Positions 20,985-34,020 of a DNA stretch of 64,000 bases are shown piece by piece. Both the position numbers and the translations under genes were made by a program. The notes under the pieces are model-generated. The model ran no database searches and was not told the DNA's origin. It was given only the letters and a program-made list of their open reading frames with translations. This DNA comes from Ophiocordyceps camponoti-saundersi (nom. inval.) (Eukaryota; Ascomycota; Sordariomycetes; Hypocreales; Ophiocordycipitaceae), in NCBI GenBank assembly GCA_003339415.1, contig PDHQ01000101.1:1-64000 (forward strand), in the 5' to 3' direction. Position 1 is the first letter of the stretch, and each line of letters begins with the position of its first letter.

Positions 20985-23266
20985 ATGAATCTGCGGGCAA
21001 GAGGCGGCAAGCCTCGTGGGCGCAGCTCTCGTGGAAGGGGTAGAACCCGGGGATCGAGTCGCTTCGGTCCCACACGGCAATTCCATGGCGACCGGCTGGC
21101 AGATAAGGAGGTGTATGTTGAGAAACCGTCATCGGCTTGTCATGATGTTGACATTTCTTGCTAGGCCTGATGAGCCGCACGCGGAGAGCGGCTCTGAAGA
21201 TGCAAGAGACGATGAAGTGGCGTCATCAGCTTCGGATGATGACGGCGAGATACAACTTTCACACCCTTACCAAGCCCTTCTACGGAGCTTTAACGACGCC
21301 GCTGCTCCCGAGGCAAAGAGGCGAAAACTGGAGCATGATAATCCTGAAGAAAATCTTGCAGAATCCTCGCCTCCGCGAGAGAAAGAGACATCAACTGGCG
21401 AAACAGATGATGTTGATCGGGTTGAAGAGGAGGAGGAGGAGGAGGACGAGACCGAGAACGAGACCCAGGACGAGGAGAAAGAGGAGAGAGGTGATCAGCC
21501 CTACGATGTCTCTGAGGCTGAGAACGAAGACGACTCTCTAGATCCCTTTGAAGTTCACTTTGCTCACCCGGATGAGACCAGCGTGAGGATGGCTATCGCA
21601 GACGTCGTTGAAGGGAAATGGGCCACGAAGCGAGCCTTCATTCACCCGTTTAGGGCTACGCTGATGTCTCCAGGATCCGAGGCAACCTTTAGTGCTCCAC
21701 CGCCGGTTGCACACATCGATGGTCTCAAGCTCAAGAAAAAGCTCAAGCCGGTCGCTGCCAAACAACTAGGCAAGCTAGATGAGAGTCAACGTGTACTCGC
21801 ACCCCTGTTGTTTGACTACCGAGATGTGTTGCATTGTCATCGTACGGTGGCCAATTCAGATGGCCTTAGACGTCTGGTCTGCCTTCACGCGCTGAATCAT
21901 CTGTTCAAGTAAGTATCCTTGGTGCTTGGTGATCTCGGAAGGAGAAAGAGAAAGGTCCTAACTATCTCGTAGAACCCGAGATCGCGTTATCAAAAACAGT
22001 TCCAGGTTAGCGAAGGAGGGCGAGGACACGGAGCTTGAGCTTCGAGATCAGGGCTTCACCCGCCCCAAGGTCCTGTTCCTCCTTCCAACCAGGAACTCCT
22101 GCGCTCGGATGATGCATGCCATCCAAGCCTTGTGCGAGGCAGAGCAATTGGAGAACCGCAAAAGATTCGAGGCCTCTTACGTGGACATGAGCTCGAACTT
22201 CAGAGACGACCGGCCGGCCGACTTTGTGGACTTATTCGAGGGCAACGACGACGACATGTTCCGCATCGGGGTCAAGTTCACGCGCAAAACCATGAAGTAC
22301 TTTTCCCCGTTTTACGGCTCGGACATACTGCTAGCTAGTCCGCTGGGCCTGCGGATGGCGATGGGCTCTGAGGACGACAAGAAGAAACCAGACTCGGACT
22401 TTCTAAGCTCGATCGAGATTGTCATCGTCGATCAGGCCGACGCCCTCTTGATGCAGAACTGGGAGCACATGGAGCACATCTTTGAGCACCTCAACCGGCA
22501 GCCGGCGGACGCTCACGGTTGCGACTTTAGCCGGCTGAGGAGCTGGTATCTCGACGACCAGGCCAAGTTTTATCGGCAGACGGTGGTGCTGTCAGCCTTT
22601 AACACGCCCGAGTTGTCCGAGCTCCTGCGGCAACACTGCCACAACTGGGCCGGCAAGGCGCGGCTCCAGCCCGAGTACAGCGGCGTGATGCAGCAGCTGG
22701 GCATCAAGGCGAAGCAGACGTTTTCGCGCTTCCAGCCGGCATCGGTAGAGCAGGAGCCCGACGCGCGTTTCGAGTACTTTGTGTCAGCCGTGGTGCCGAG
22801 GCTGGTCAAGCTGGCCAAGTACTCGAGCGGCACGCTGCTTTTCGTGCCGTCGTATCTCGACTTCGTCCGGGTGCGCAACTACTTTGCCAACTCTTCCGCC
22901 GTCAGTAGCGTCACCTTTGGCGCCATCTCCGAGTACAGTGAGGTGCCGGACGCGTCGCGCGCGTGCTCGCACTTTGCCTCGGGCCGGCACCGTCTTCTCC
23001 TGTACACGGAACGGGCTCATCACTTTCGACGGTACCGCATCAGGGGCGTGCAAGGGGTCGTGTTCTACGGCCTGCCGGACAACCCCGTCTTCTACCGCGA
23101 GGTAGCGGGCGAGTTCCTCAGCCGAAGCCAGCAGGAATTGGGTGTCGAGGTCACGGTGAGGGTCATGTATTCGCGCTTCGACGCGATGAAGCTGGAGAGG
23201 GTGGTCGGTTCTTCGAGGGTGGCTAAGATGCTACAAGAGCGCGGCGATACGTTTGACTTTTACTGA
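20985..23266 (+). CDS. UTP25: U3 snoRNP-associated protein Utp25 (DEF family)
   Basis: Three exons, 20985-21112, 21165-21908 and 21973-23266, give 721 residues with phases 2 and 2 respected. The N-terminus is Arg/Gly-rich, followed by an acidic region (21420-21510). The conserved part begins with [10 protein letters not shown], continues through [11 protein letters not shown] and [14 protein letters not shown], and ends with [17 protein letters not shown]. It has a degenerate DEAD-helicase-like fold: a [14 protein letters not shown] stretch stands where helicases have motif II. Utp25 acts in nucleolar 18S rRNA processing in the small-subunit processome. The start is the first ATG of the frame. 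Confidence 0.93.
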
Positions 23267-23379
23267 GTCGAGTCACGGTGGCCGACTCTTGGTCCTCGGC
23301 CGTAGCAGCTTGAAGCGCCGACGAACACCCGTCGCTTTTGTCATATACCGCATGTGCAGAGAAGTGTATTACAACGGCG

Positions 23380-24267
23380 TCATGGTGACGTCTTACTGCC
23401 GCCAAACCAGCTTGCCGCCTTCTTGATCGTCTCGGGCACGATACTAGGTCCCATCTTCTTGGCCGCGGCGCTCTCCTGCTCAGCCAAGGCGACGGCATCT
23501 GGGCTTTCCGGAGTGCCATGTTCGTCGGCGTCATCTGGTTTAAGCTTGACGTCTTCGCCGTCTTGCACTTGATCCTCGTCGTACTCGTCGACGCCGCTCC
23601 CATCCACCCTCTCATTCTCCAGCACGATGAATCTTTCAACCATGCGCTGAAAGTCTTCCATGGAGCGAAACTGAGTTACTTTCTTCACGTTCTTCTGTGT
23701 CACCGGCGTCGACAACCTTCCAAGGATGCGGTCTCGGGCGACGGCCTTGGCTGTCATCATGAAGCGCGAATCGCGTTTGCCGTCGACGAATTCGAGGACG
23801 GCGCATTCGGCTTGGTCCCATGATTTCTTCGACTCGGTGCGAAGGACGCGGGTGTAGCCTCCTTCGCGGTCGACGTAGCGTGTGCGGATCTCGTTGAAGA
23901 GCTTTGGTATAAGGAGGATTGGTGTCTTTTAGGTGGTGTAGAGAGATGAGGCGTGTTAGTGAAGAATCCTCCCCTTCACGAAAGGGCATCGTCTCAATGC
24001 CCAGCAATTGAGAAAAAAAGAGAGTGAGGAAGAGAGAGAGAGGTCGCTCACGTAGAGCATGCCATGGGCGTCACGTCGCGCCGAATCCGTGTTCTTCTTG
24101 GCGACGGTGACGAGCTTGTCGACCATCCGCTGGGCTTCCTTTGCTTTGGCGTAGGTTGTTTGGACGTGCTCATACTGCACCAGCTGGGTGACCAGGCCGC
24201 GAAGTAGCGCCTGACGTGCTGAAGATTTGCGGCTTAGATGCCGGTATTTCACGGCGCCGCCCGCCAT
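23380..24267 (-). CDS. MRPL8: Mitochondrial large ribosomal subunit protein bL17m
   Basis: Two exons, 24052-24267 and 23380-23925, in phase 0, give 253 residues. The N-terminus MAGGAVKYRHLSRKSSARQALLRG, then LVTQLVQYEHVQTTYAKAKE, is the L17 signature. PKLFNEIRTRYVDREGGYTRV after the intron is the second conserved block. The acceptor at 23926 was chosen because it keeps the LPKLF-type segment; a closer AG would remove it. The C-terminal extension past about residue 175 (acidic, then Ala/Lys) is typical of fungal mitochondrial copies. It acts in the mitochondrial ribosome. It converges on UTP25 (113 bp) and diverges from MIC12. Confidence 0.92.
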
Positions 24268-24559
24268 GGAGTGGTGAAGGAGGAGGAGGAGCTCGGAAAG
24301 TGTTGGCTGATGTTTGAGATGGATTTTCGGTTGAGGTGAAGGAGATTCTCAGCCTTGCGACGGTGCTTACTAACAGTTTTTTTTACCCTCTGTTTTTTTA
24401 GGGCGACGAGTCAGCGAGAGCCTAGCGCTGTGTAAGCTACGCTGCCTACGGACCAAACTACATACGTCAAGCTTCCAGCTCGGAGCTCTTGATGACGAAG
24501 GAGGTTTAGATAAAGCCAGTCCTTCATCCTCTTGCGCTGGAGTGTCGAAGCCACTCGCC
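24268..24559. promoter_or_regulatory. Shared divergent promoter of bL17m and MIC12
   Basis: 292 bp lie between the start codons of two nuclear genes for mitochondrial proteins. A T-rich run sits at 24377-24384. No factor site is claimed. Confidence 0.45.
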
Positions 24560-25483
24560 ATGGGCTTCATCACAGGCTTTGTAAGATAGCCTCCCTTCTC
24601 TGGCAAAGAAGAAGGATAATCTAACGCGTCTTTCTCGCAGACAGGCGGCGTCGCGCTAACGCTCTCGCTCGCCTACATCTCGATAGCAGAGCAACAACGG
24701 AGGAGCGAGGCACAGAGTCGCATACTACGGGCGCAGACATGGACGATACAGGGCATCATCGACTCCGAGGAAGGTGCACGACAAAGGCTGCAGCAGCAGT
24801 CGAGGCCGACGGCATCGTCGATGGAGCAGCTAGCCAAGGATCGATGGAACCTGGAGGTTGAAAGGGCCGTGAGGTGGGTGCAGACGACTGACTGGGCGGG
24901 CGTCGGACAAGGGCTGGAGAAGAGGCTGTCGTCTCTGTGGGGCGAGTACGGGTCGGAGAAGCTGGCGGAGGGCGAGGCCAAGGCCAAGGATGCCCTCGAT
25001 CGAGCCAAGGCACAGGCAACGGCCAAGGTGGAGGACGGCGCGAGACGGGCGGAAGAAGAGGCGAGACGAGTAGCGGCAAAGCTTCAGGAGGAGACGAGAC
25101 GAGCGGCGACGAAGGTTCAGGAGGAGACGAGTCGAGCGGCGACGAAGGCTCAGGACGAAGCAAAACGTGCCGTGGCAAAGGCCGAGGATGAGGCAAGACG
25201 GCTCAAAGCCGGGGCAGAGGACGAGGTCAAGGGCGTCTGGTCCTCGGCGCTGAATCGGGTGCGGACGGCATTGGGCTGGCCTGGAGCTGATGCGTTGGCT
25301 TCAGCGGCGGCGGCGACGGTGGATGGGAAGCTGATTGATCCGAATAGCAGCGCGGTGGAAAAGGCGTTGCGTCAGCGGTTTGAGAGGAGAGACGAGGGGA
25401 TGGAGCGGGCGGCGGAGGAGGTGTTGCGAGAGCGATATCGGCCGCTGGAGGAGCGGGATAATACGGTGCTCCGGGGATTGTAG
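24560..25483 (+). CDS. MIC12: MICOS complex subunit Mic12 (Aim5/Fmp51 family)
   Basis: A 7-codon first exon (24560-24580, MGFITGF) is joined across a 60-nt intron with a CTAAC branch site to 24641-25483, giving 287 residues. The start MGFITGF/TGGVALTLSLAYISIAEQQRR is the family N-terminus with its single inner-membrane segment. Residues about 150-225 are a long charged amphipathic helix built from 11-residue-like repeats (RRAATKVQEET, SRAATKAQDEA, KRAVAKAEDEA). Mic12 is a fungal MICOS subunit that couples complex parts at crista junctions. The tiny first exon is easily missed: without it the membrane anchor is truncated. Confidence 0.88.
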
Positions 25484-26248
25484 TTGTACATAAGCCATAC
25501 CCATGGGATTTGACTGATTGGCAGACATGTTTAGAAGCAGCCTCCAAACTATTACATATAGACTACTGACAAGAGAATCACTGAAAACCTCCTTGAAGAT
25601 TATTCGTACGGACGTAGGGGCGTAATCAAAGCCCGTCTAATCGGAGCCCGCGATGCCGCCGGCTGATGGCACGTGCCCGCCCCCTTCGCACGACCTTCGC
25701 ACCCGTCATCTCTGTCCAGGCTCGGACATCTCCTAGTGGCTCGGGGATGTACCAATGTACCGTCCTAGTGGCTGATCCGCCACGCCTATTAGCAAATGAC
25801 GGCTTTTGATTGGCCCGAGTCCGAAACATCGCCTCTAGTTCGCTGTTTCGAAGGGCAATTCGCCCAAAGGCGTGCTTCTTCATCCGCTTCTTCGTGCAAA
25901 GCCCGCTTCTTCACCAACCCTTCCTCCTCCATCACCTCTTCCTTCTCCTCCTCCTCCTCCTCCTCCTCCTCCTCCAGCGCCCTCTACCCCTAGTCGAACA
26001 GCATCCACCTCTAAACACTCCTTGGGAACCCCGCTCGTCCCGCCTGTTTGTTCGGCAAGCCGAAAGCTTTTATTAACCTTCGTCCTCCATCGGTTGCGGA
26101 TTCGCTTCTCCCGCGCCCTCGACGGCGTCGTTGACGTCCTGCCGTCGAAAAGTGAAGAAGATATCCACGTCTTCTGGGTTTTCTACTCTACCGACACATT
26201 ACCGACACGCGTGCGCGTGCACACACAAACACAAGGACACACTCGACC
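25484..26248. promoter_or_regulatory. Intergenic region upstream of HEM2
   Basis: 765 bp hold the MIC12 3' UTR and the HEM2 promoter. A CTC/TCC-repeat tract lies at about 25915-25985, and an AC-repeat at 26215-26240 just before the HEM2 ATG. No TATA box is obvious. Confidence 0.45.
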
Positions 26249-27460
<1,212 letters not shown>

Positions 27461-29053
27461 AGTGAATGTGATTGAAGAAGCAAAGACGTCATTGGTGACA
27501 CGGGTCCTTGGTGACGCGTTGGCGAGCAACACCATAATGTCATCGGAGACAAGCCAAGATGGATTGGGGGGGGGGGATCGGAGACATTGATGTTTGGCGT
27601 CATGAAAGACAGACACACACATTTCCACTCTGGCTTTTGAAGAAGTGTAGCGGGACGAGCGAGGAGGCTGACCGGCTGAACAGGAACCCTTGCAAGGAGG
27701 ACAAGGGGAGCATAGCTGGGGGAGGAGTCTTGTCGAGCGGCTTGATGACTGACTTTCCCAGGACAGAGGGAAGGGATTGGGCGTGACGTCACGGGCAAAC
27801 TCCAATTGGCAAAGGGCCAAGATGTGTCGGTCGGTTTGACTCGGACCGACAAATGCCAGCCTTGCTCTGCTTCAGGAGTAATAACGAGACCTTGCATGAG
27901 TGTGTATGAGAGTGTGCATGCATCCATGTGTGCGAGTGCAGCTGTAGGACATGACGGATATCGTTAGCGGTTCCGTGAAGCTTAATCCTGCTTGTCTGGC
28001 GGAGTTGAGCCGCCTTGAATGGGTACAAACAACCGACAAGGGTAGAGACATGCGGGCATCCATAGGGGAAATTTGCCCTGGGATGTCGGAGCCCCAGGGC
28101 CGTCCACCCATATACATGCACACGTACATACATACATGATGCAAGGTGTAGGGCCCGGGGACCCGGAAGCTGGGAGAAGAAGAGGGTGAGAGAGAGAAAG
28201 AAGGGGAGGGAGGGAGGAGAGGAGGTAGGGGTCACATCTGGCTGCAAGGAAGGGCCATGGGTAGGGTATGATGATATCGAATAGTCTATATTGGATTTGA
28301 TATTTGCATCGTATGTACGGATTACATGGCATGACTTGACATGACAGGTCAGTCGGGGAGAGAGGTGCCTGCATGTACGGATGTGTGTGTTTGCAATATG
28401 ATTTCCATTGCTGGGTGTTGAACCTGAAAGTCGGGAATCGAATTACAACTTGACGTACATATTACCATTAGATACTACGGATACTAGGTAGGTACCTACA
28501 TGCAAGCACATGTAACTCCCTGTCGTATGTATGTACATATGTAGATGGCAGCAGCCGGAAGCGGAGTGACGGGTGTTGAGAAGCGTCGAGTGATGTTGGG
28601 GGAAAGATGGAGACACCCCCTTTTTGAGACGAGGGGCCTGAAAGGATACCCACCTACCTCTAAGTAGGTAGATATCCAGGCGCTGACTGCAAGAGCCACG
28701 TTGAGCCGTGTGCGCGTAAATACAAGTATAATGTCATCCTGAATTATACATGTACGTTTGTGATTGTGTTCGTGTATATACATACATTTGTAGGTATGTC
28801 GGCACAGATAGGCAATATTCTACGAGTACATATGTGATGTTGTCAAGAAGAAGACGGAAGAGAACGTCAAAGGACTTGAAGACGGAATGCATCACCGGGC
28901 GGATCTTCCGCATTCCGGAGGAGGGTGGGTTGAGGCAACAGCCACAAACGAAACACCTGTATGTATGTATGTAGGCATGTACATCCATCCATACATAGAT
29001 GCTGAAAAAGAAAAAAAGGAAAAAAAAAGAGAAGAAGCAATAAGAAGACGAAG

Positions 29054-29084
<31 letters not shown>

Positions 29085-29296
29085 CAGAGTAGAAAACGAT
29101 TATTAACCCAGTCAAAGTATGTACATATGTATATATTTACCAAGAAGGGGACAAGAGGGGACAATTAGGGGGGGGGGGAAGGGGGGGAGGGGTTTGGAAT
29201 GGCGGCCGACGGGCCGGGAACGGGTGGCGTCTTTTCCTTTCTTTAGTGGGGGAACAAGAAGCGTCGTCGTTCGTTCCTTCGTTCGTTCATCGTGGT

Positions 29297-29303
29297 TGTA
29301 GTT

Positions 29304-29334
<31 letters not shown>

Positions 29335-29345
29335 GTGGTGGTGGT
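29297..29345. repeat. GTC-triplet microsatellite
   Basis: About eleven GTC units followed by GGT repeats. It sits in intergenic DNA and is the source of spurious Val- and Arg-rich ORFs. Confidence 0.8.
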
Positions 29346-30865
29346 GGTCTTTTTTTAGTGCGACGTATATATGTAGGTATGTCGTCGAAGGGGGGGGCGG
29401 GCGCGCGGGTAGAAGATCCGATATCCTCTTTTCGTTTCTTTTCATTCTCAGTCTTTGCCCTCTTTTGCTTTTTTTTTTCCGTGTACATACAGATGTACGT
29501 CCGTAAATGCCATCGTTTTCTCTTTAGCATCGATGTGACATGTCTGACTCGGGATAGAGGGCCTGCATTAGTTTGAGACAGAGAGGCTTGGCCTTTTTGG
29601 ATAACGTTGAAGAGAGAGAGGACTTTTGGACGACGTTGAAGAGAGAGAGAGAGAGATTCTTGCTTCTTTTTTGATTTTGTTATTCGCTTGGGGTTTTATA
29701 AGTAGGTGGATTTTCACGTAGGTTTTGATATCTTGTTATTTGGGTGAAGCGAGGTGGTTGAATAGAGAGGTAGCATTATATCCTGTTTGTATGTACGTAT
29801 GTATGTGCATGCCAATTTCCGGGAGAGTGAGTGATTGGTAGAGCCACGGCCTTGGGCTTCAATCGAGAGTTGGCTGGTTGGTATCTGAGGTAACTCGGCA
29901 CATGCCGACGTCTACCTACCAGGGGTGTCTGAGAAAGGGAAAGAAAAAAAAAGGTGAGTTCGGATTCTCCGTGCCTTGGGAGATTATACATACATGTGTA
30001 TGTACATTGTAATAAGGCAGTAAGGTGAGAGGAGGATTTCAAGGGGGGGGGTTGGGTTAGGGGGACGGGGAAGAGGCGGACAAGGGGTGAGGGAGGGGGC
30101 GTGTAGAAGAAGAGCCGAGCCTTATGATATGTACGCAAGCGTGTCTCTCCCTTACACAGGCACATTCTCTCTTTCTCTCTCTCACTCTCTCCCTCTCTCT
30201 CACTCGCTCACTCTGCAGGGTGCCGAGTTCGATGTGCTGTCACTTGTGCCACCATGGTAAAGATGCGAGTGTACTATGTATGTATGTATGTATGTACAGT
30301 GCTGTACGCGGGCATTACATGGATGGGTAGATGAGCAACGAAGAGATGATGACAACGATGTGATCATCTTCTTTCACATCCACATGTCAATGTTATAGGC
30401 GAAACAGATGCAGGTATCTGGGTAGGTACTACCTCTACACCCGCCGTGTGATATCGCCTCAAGCTCCTCACAACAATCACTGGCTCCTTTTACCTCCCCT
30501 TCCCTCCCTCCCCGGCAGCCCGAGCGAGGGGGCCCACGCTTTCGACCGCAACCCCTGCCCGTGTGTAATTTTTTCAATTCTTTGAATTTCAATCATTGAT
30601 TATTTGGTAATTTATCTTTCGTTTCCTGGGTTTCTTTCTGGAGATGGAGGGTGGACAGGGGGAGGGCAAAGGGGAGGGGAACGCCCGGACGGACACAACT
30701 TCTTCTCGCAGGGGTGTTTTTTTCTCTCTCTCTCTCTTAACCTTGAGCGACCTCACCGCTCGACTCTTTCTCAATGGCCGCCCCCCCCCCCGGCGTTAAT
30801 GCGTAGTATCTACCTAATAGGTAGAGAGCAGGTAGACAGCAGGTAAATTCGAGCCATAAACAACA

Positions 30866-30866
<1 letters not shown>

Positions 30867-30934
<68 letters not shown>

Positions 30935-30952
30935 ACCCCCCCCCCCCCCCCC
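30867..30952. repeat. Poly-C tract (86 bp, one A)
   Basis: Near-pure C run with a single A at 30935; a second run of 28 C lies at 31026-31053. On the other strand this is poly-G. It may be real, with i-motif/G-quadruplex potential, or inflated by sequencing. No N gap is adjacent here, unlike the other two long runs in the window. Confidence 0.8.
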
Positions 30953-31903
30953 GGGGTTTTTTGGTTGTGTTTTTTTATTAGGGAGGGGGGAGGGGGAGAG
31001 AGGGGAAAGTGGGGCCACAAACACACCCCCCCCCCCCCCCCCCCCCCCCCCCCTCTCTCCTTCCCCATATCCGCAAGCAGCCAAGGCAAACTACGACCGA
31101 CCCTCTTGCCTCTCTTGTACGTATAGTAGGTAAATTTGGATGGTTGTATGGGTCGTACCTACCTTCTATGTGGTAGGTACCTACTCTCATTTCTACCTAC
31201 CTCTAGTATGAGTGTGTAGGTGGGTTCTGGGATTGCACCTCGTTCGCACCTTCCATCTCGAAACCCACTTCTTTTTACCTCTTCCTTCCTTTTGATTCTC
31301 GCCGGGATGCGCCCGCCACAACGCACTTGAGCCTCCTCCATATCCACCCTCTGTCGGCCCTTTGTCGATTTTTTCCCACTTCATACTTACCTCTTTGCCT
31401 CTTCGCCTCTTCGCATCTCCACCTCTTCGCCTCTTCCTCCTCCTCGCCTCTTCCTCCTCCTTCTCCTCCTCTTACGACCCCTTCATGATACATTAACCTC
31501 CATCCTCCTTCATGACGCCGACCCTCTTCTTCTGTTCTTTCTCCCCTGTGGCACTCTCTCTTTAGTCCCTTCCCCCCTCAAGCATTGCGGAGGGTTACAG
31601 TGCAACCGATACCCCCCCCCTCCGCTCCCTCTCTCTTCATCTCGGGGCACGATCTTTCTTCTCAAAGGTCAAAGCCCATCAAGGCTCTCACCCCTCTTTC
31701 CCGTTAATTTCCTTCATTTACTTTCCCCAACTGTCCCCATCTGTCTCTCTCTCTCTCTTCCCCTCCCTCTTCCTCTCTCTCTCCCTCTTCCTCTCTCTCT
31801 TCTCCCCTCTCTCTATACCTCTCTCCCTCTCTCTATACCTCTGCCTCTTCCCCCCCTCTCTCTTCCTCTCTTATTCTCTCGTTCAAGTCTCACCCCCCTC
31901 TCA

Positions 31904-33558
31904 ATGGCCACTCACGCTCCCTGCCTCGACGAAAAAATGAGCCTCGTCGCCCCCTCGGACACGGACAGCGACGCCGATACCGAGCACGACGCCGCCGCTC
32001 CCTTTCTCACCAAGCTGGATCCTCCCATCAAGCCCCGGGTCTCTCGCCTGGCCACCGTCGCCGCCTTCTTCTCCTCGACGCACTGGCGCCTCCTGATGCT
32101 ACGCCTCATCAACTTCCTCCTACCCAGCTTTCTGCAGCGTCATCATCACCGCGAGCAGGCTTTCTCTGCCCGCATTTCTCCCACCGCTTACCTCGATGGC
32201 ATGCGCGGCTTGGCTGCCCTCTTCGTCTACTTTTGCCACTACACCTACCAGGCCTTCTTCATCGCCAGGGGCTGGGGCTTTGCCGGAGACAATTATGACA
32301 TCCTCAAGATCCCCTTCCTCCGTCTTTGGTACTCGGGTCCCCAGGCTGTCTGCGTCTTCTTCGTCATCTCCGGCTACGCCTTGTCCTATCGCCCCGTCAA
32401 GTTGATCCGCACTCGCGCCCTGTCCGACTTCTCCACTACCATGAGCTCCCTGGTTTTTCGACGAGGCCTGCGCCTGTACCTGCCTACGGCCATCTCAACC
32501 TTGCTGATCGTCTTCCTCCTTCGCCTGGGTGCCTACGACTGGACCCGCGAATTCGCCAACGACAGGACCTATATGCACAACGTAGTCGAGCCCCACCCGT
32601 TCGCCATGGACAGCACCTACGACCAGTTGAGGGACTGGGTTGCCCAGATGTACCGATTCATTCATGTCTTTTCCTGGGACATGGGAGCGGGAAGACTCCG
32701 TGAGATCCCCCCCTTTCTTCCCCCCTCGCCCCCCTCCTGTGCCTCTACTTTATTTGATTTTTTCCCTCAACCACTAACCTCGTCTGAACGAAAAAAGCAT
32801 ACGACGTTCACATGTGGACTATTCCCGTCGAGTTCCGCTGTTCGCTTTTCCTCTTTCTTGTCATCATCGGCACTGCTCGGCTGCAGACTAGGTTTCGGCT
32901 GCTGACCGTCGCCGGCGTCATGTGGTTCAGCTACCTCCACTCCAAGTGGGAGGTGATTCTCTTCCTTTGCGGTATGCTGCTTGCCGAATGGGATCACATC
33001 CGCGGCGCGCACGTCTGTCCCCCCGCCCTGCCTCAGGATGAAAAGGCGGCGGCAGCACCTGCGCGGCCCCTATGGAGGAAGATTTTCTGGACCGTGGTCA
33101 GCATAGTCGGCCTCTACCTCATGTGCCAGCCCGACGAAGGCGGAAGCGATACGCCCGGCTGGCGCATGCTCACTTCCATGATCCCGACTTGGTGGGAGGC
33201 CGAGCAGTACCGCTTCTGGCAGTCGATCGGCGCCGTCGTCTTCATCGCCGCCGTCGGCCACTCGAGCGGCTGGCAAAGCTTCTTCAACCACCCGGCCATC
33301 CAGTACCTTGGCAAGATCTCGTATGCCCTCTATCTCATGCATGGGCCGGCCATGCACACGGTGGGTTACCACTTTGAGAAGTGGGCGTACAGTCTGACGG
33401 GGGTCGACGGCTACTGGTACAACGCAGGCTTCGTCCTTGGCGCTTGCTTCTGTGTGCCGACGGTCATCTGGTGGGCTGACGTCTTTTGGAGGGTCGTCGA
33501 CATACCGACGGTCCGGTTTGCCAAGTGGGTCGAGGGGAAGTGCATCGTCAGGGCCTGA
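31904..33558 (+). CDS. Acyltransferase-3 family integral membrane protein
   Basis: Two exons, 31904-32699 and 32798-33558 (phase 1), give 518 residues. The N-terminal cytosolic part is acidic (DTDSDADTEHDAAAP). The acyltransferase-3 domain begins with YLDGMRGLAALFVYFCHYTYQ, where the His after FC matches the family's conserved histidine. VCVFFVISGYALSYRPVK, WTIPVEFR (right after the splice) and GKISYALYLMHGP follow. About ten hydrophobic segments are visible. These enzymes transfer acyl groups from CoA to sugars or other membrane-side acceptors; the substrate is unknown. The long CT-rich stretch upstream is typical of a fungal leader. Confidence 0.88.
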
Positions 33559-33983
33559 CGGACGAAGGCAACGGGGGGGGAAGGAGAATGGAGGAAAGGG
33601 GGTGGAGAAATGATGCCTCGAGGGCCTAAAGCAAGCCCGCCTAATGAGTCAGGAAAGAGAGGCCCGACGAAGCCGCAACGAGGTCGCATAATGGGCCTTT
33701 TTTTTTTGTTCAAGGCGCTGCGTCAGGGAATCATGGGTCAGACATTGCACAAGACATAGAGGACGCGCGAGCACAGCACATGCCAGCATGACAAGGGGGT
33801 GGGAGGGTGCCTCGGGTGGCGTTGGTAGGGTAGTTTGCTATTGATAGTGTTGCGGTGTGGGATGAATACCCAAGAGGACGAGGCTCGCTCGGCTGATAGG
33901 AGAGAAAAAAAAAAGATTGATTGCACGAGTTGTTGTGAAGGTGATGAGTTTTTGTGTTGTTGTTGTTTGCTGGTGACGGTCAG

Positions 33984-34020
33984 TGCATGGCATGGCATGG
34001 CATGGCATGGCATGGCATGG
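33984..34020. repeat. GCATG pentanucleotide microsatellite
   Basis: Seven tandem copies of GCATG. Intergenic, with no function implied. Confidence 0.9.

Larger units (their letters stand above)
27461..31903. other. Long low-complexity intergenic region
   Basis: 4.4 kb contain no ORF I would call a gene. It holds a perfect TGACGTCA at 27784-27791, many TACCTA/TAGGTA islands (28490, 28650, 29910, 30420, 30810, 31127-31205) and ATGT/ACAT-type microsatellites (28120, 28525, 28960, 29110, 29790, 30270). There is a GTC/TCG triplet array near 29300-29333 and two poly-C runs. The last 500 bp (31380-31900) are CT-rich, the likely leader of the acyltransferase gene. Predicted glycine- or serine-rich ORFs here are translations of these repeats. 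Confidence 0.6.

Noticed and set aside
30737..31089. Glycine-rich ORFs
   Set aside because: They are translations of the poly-C/poly-G runs.
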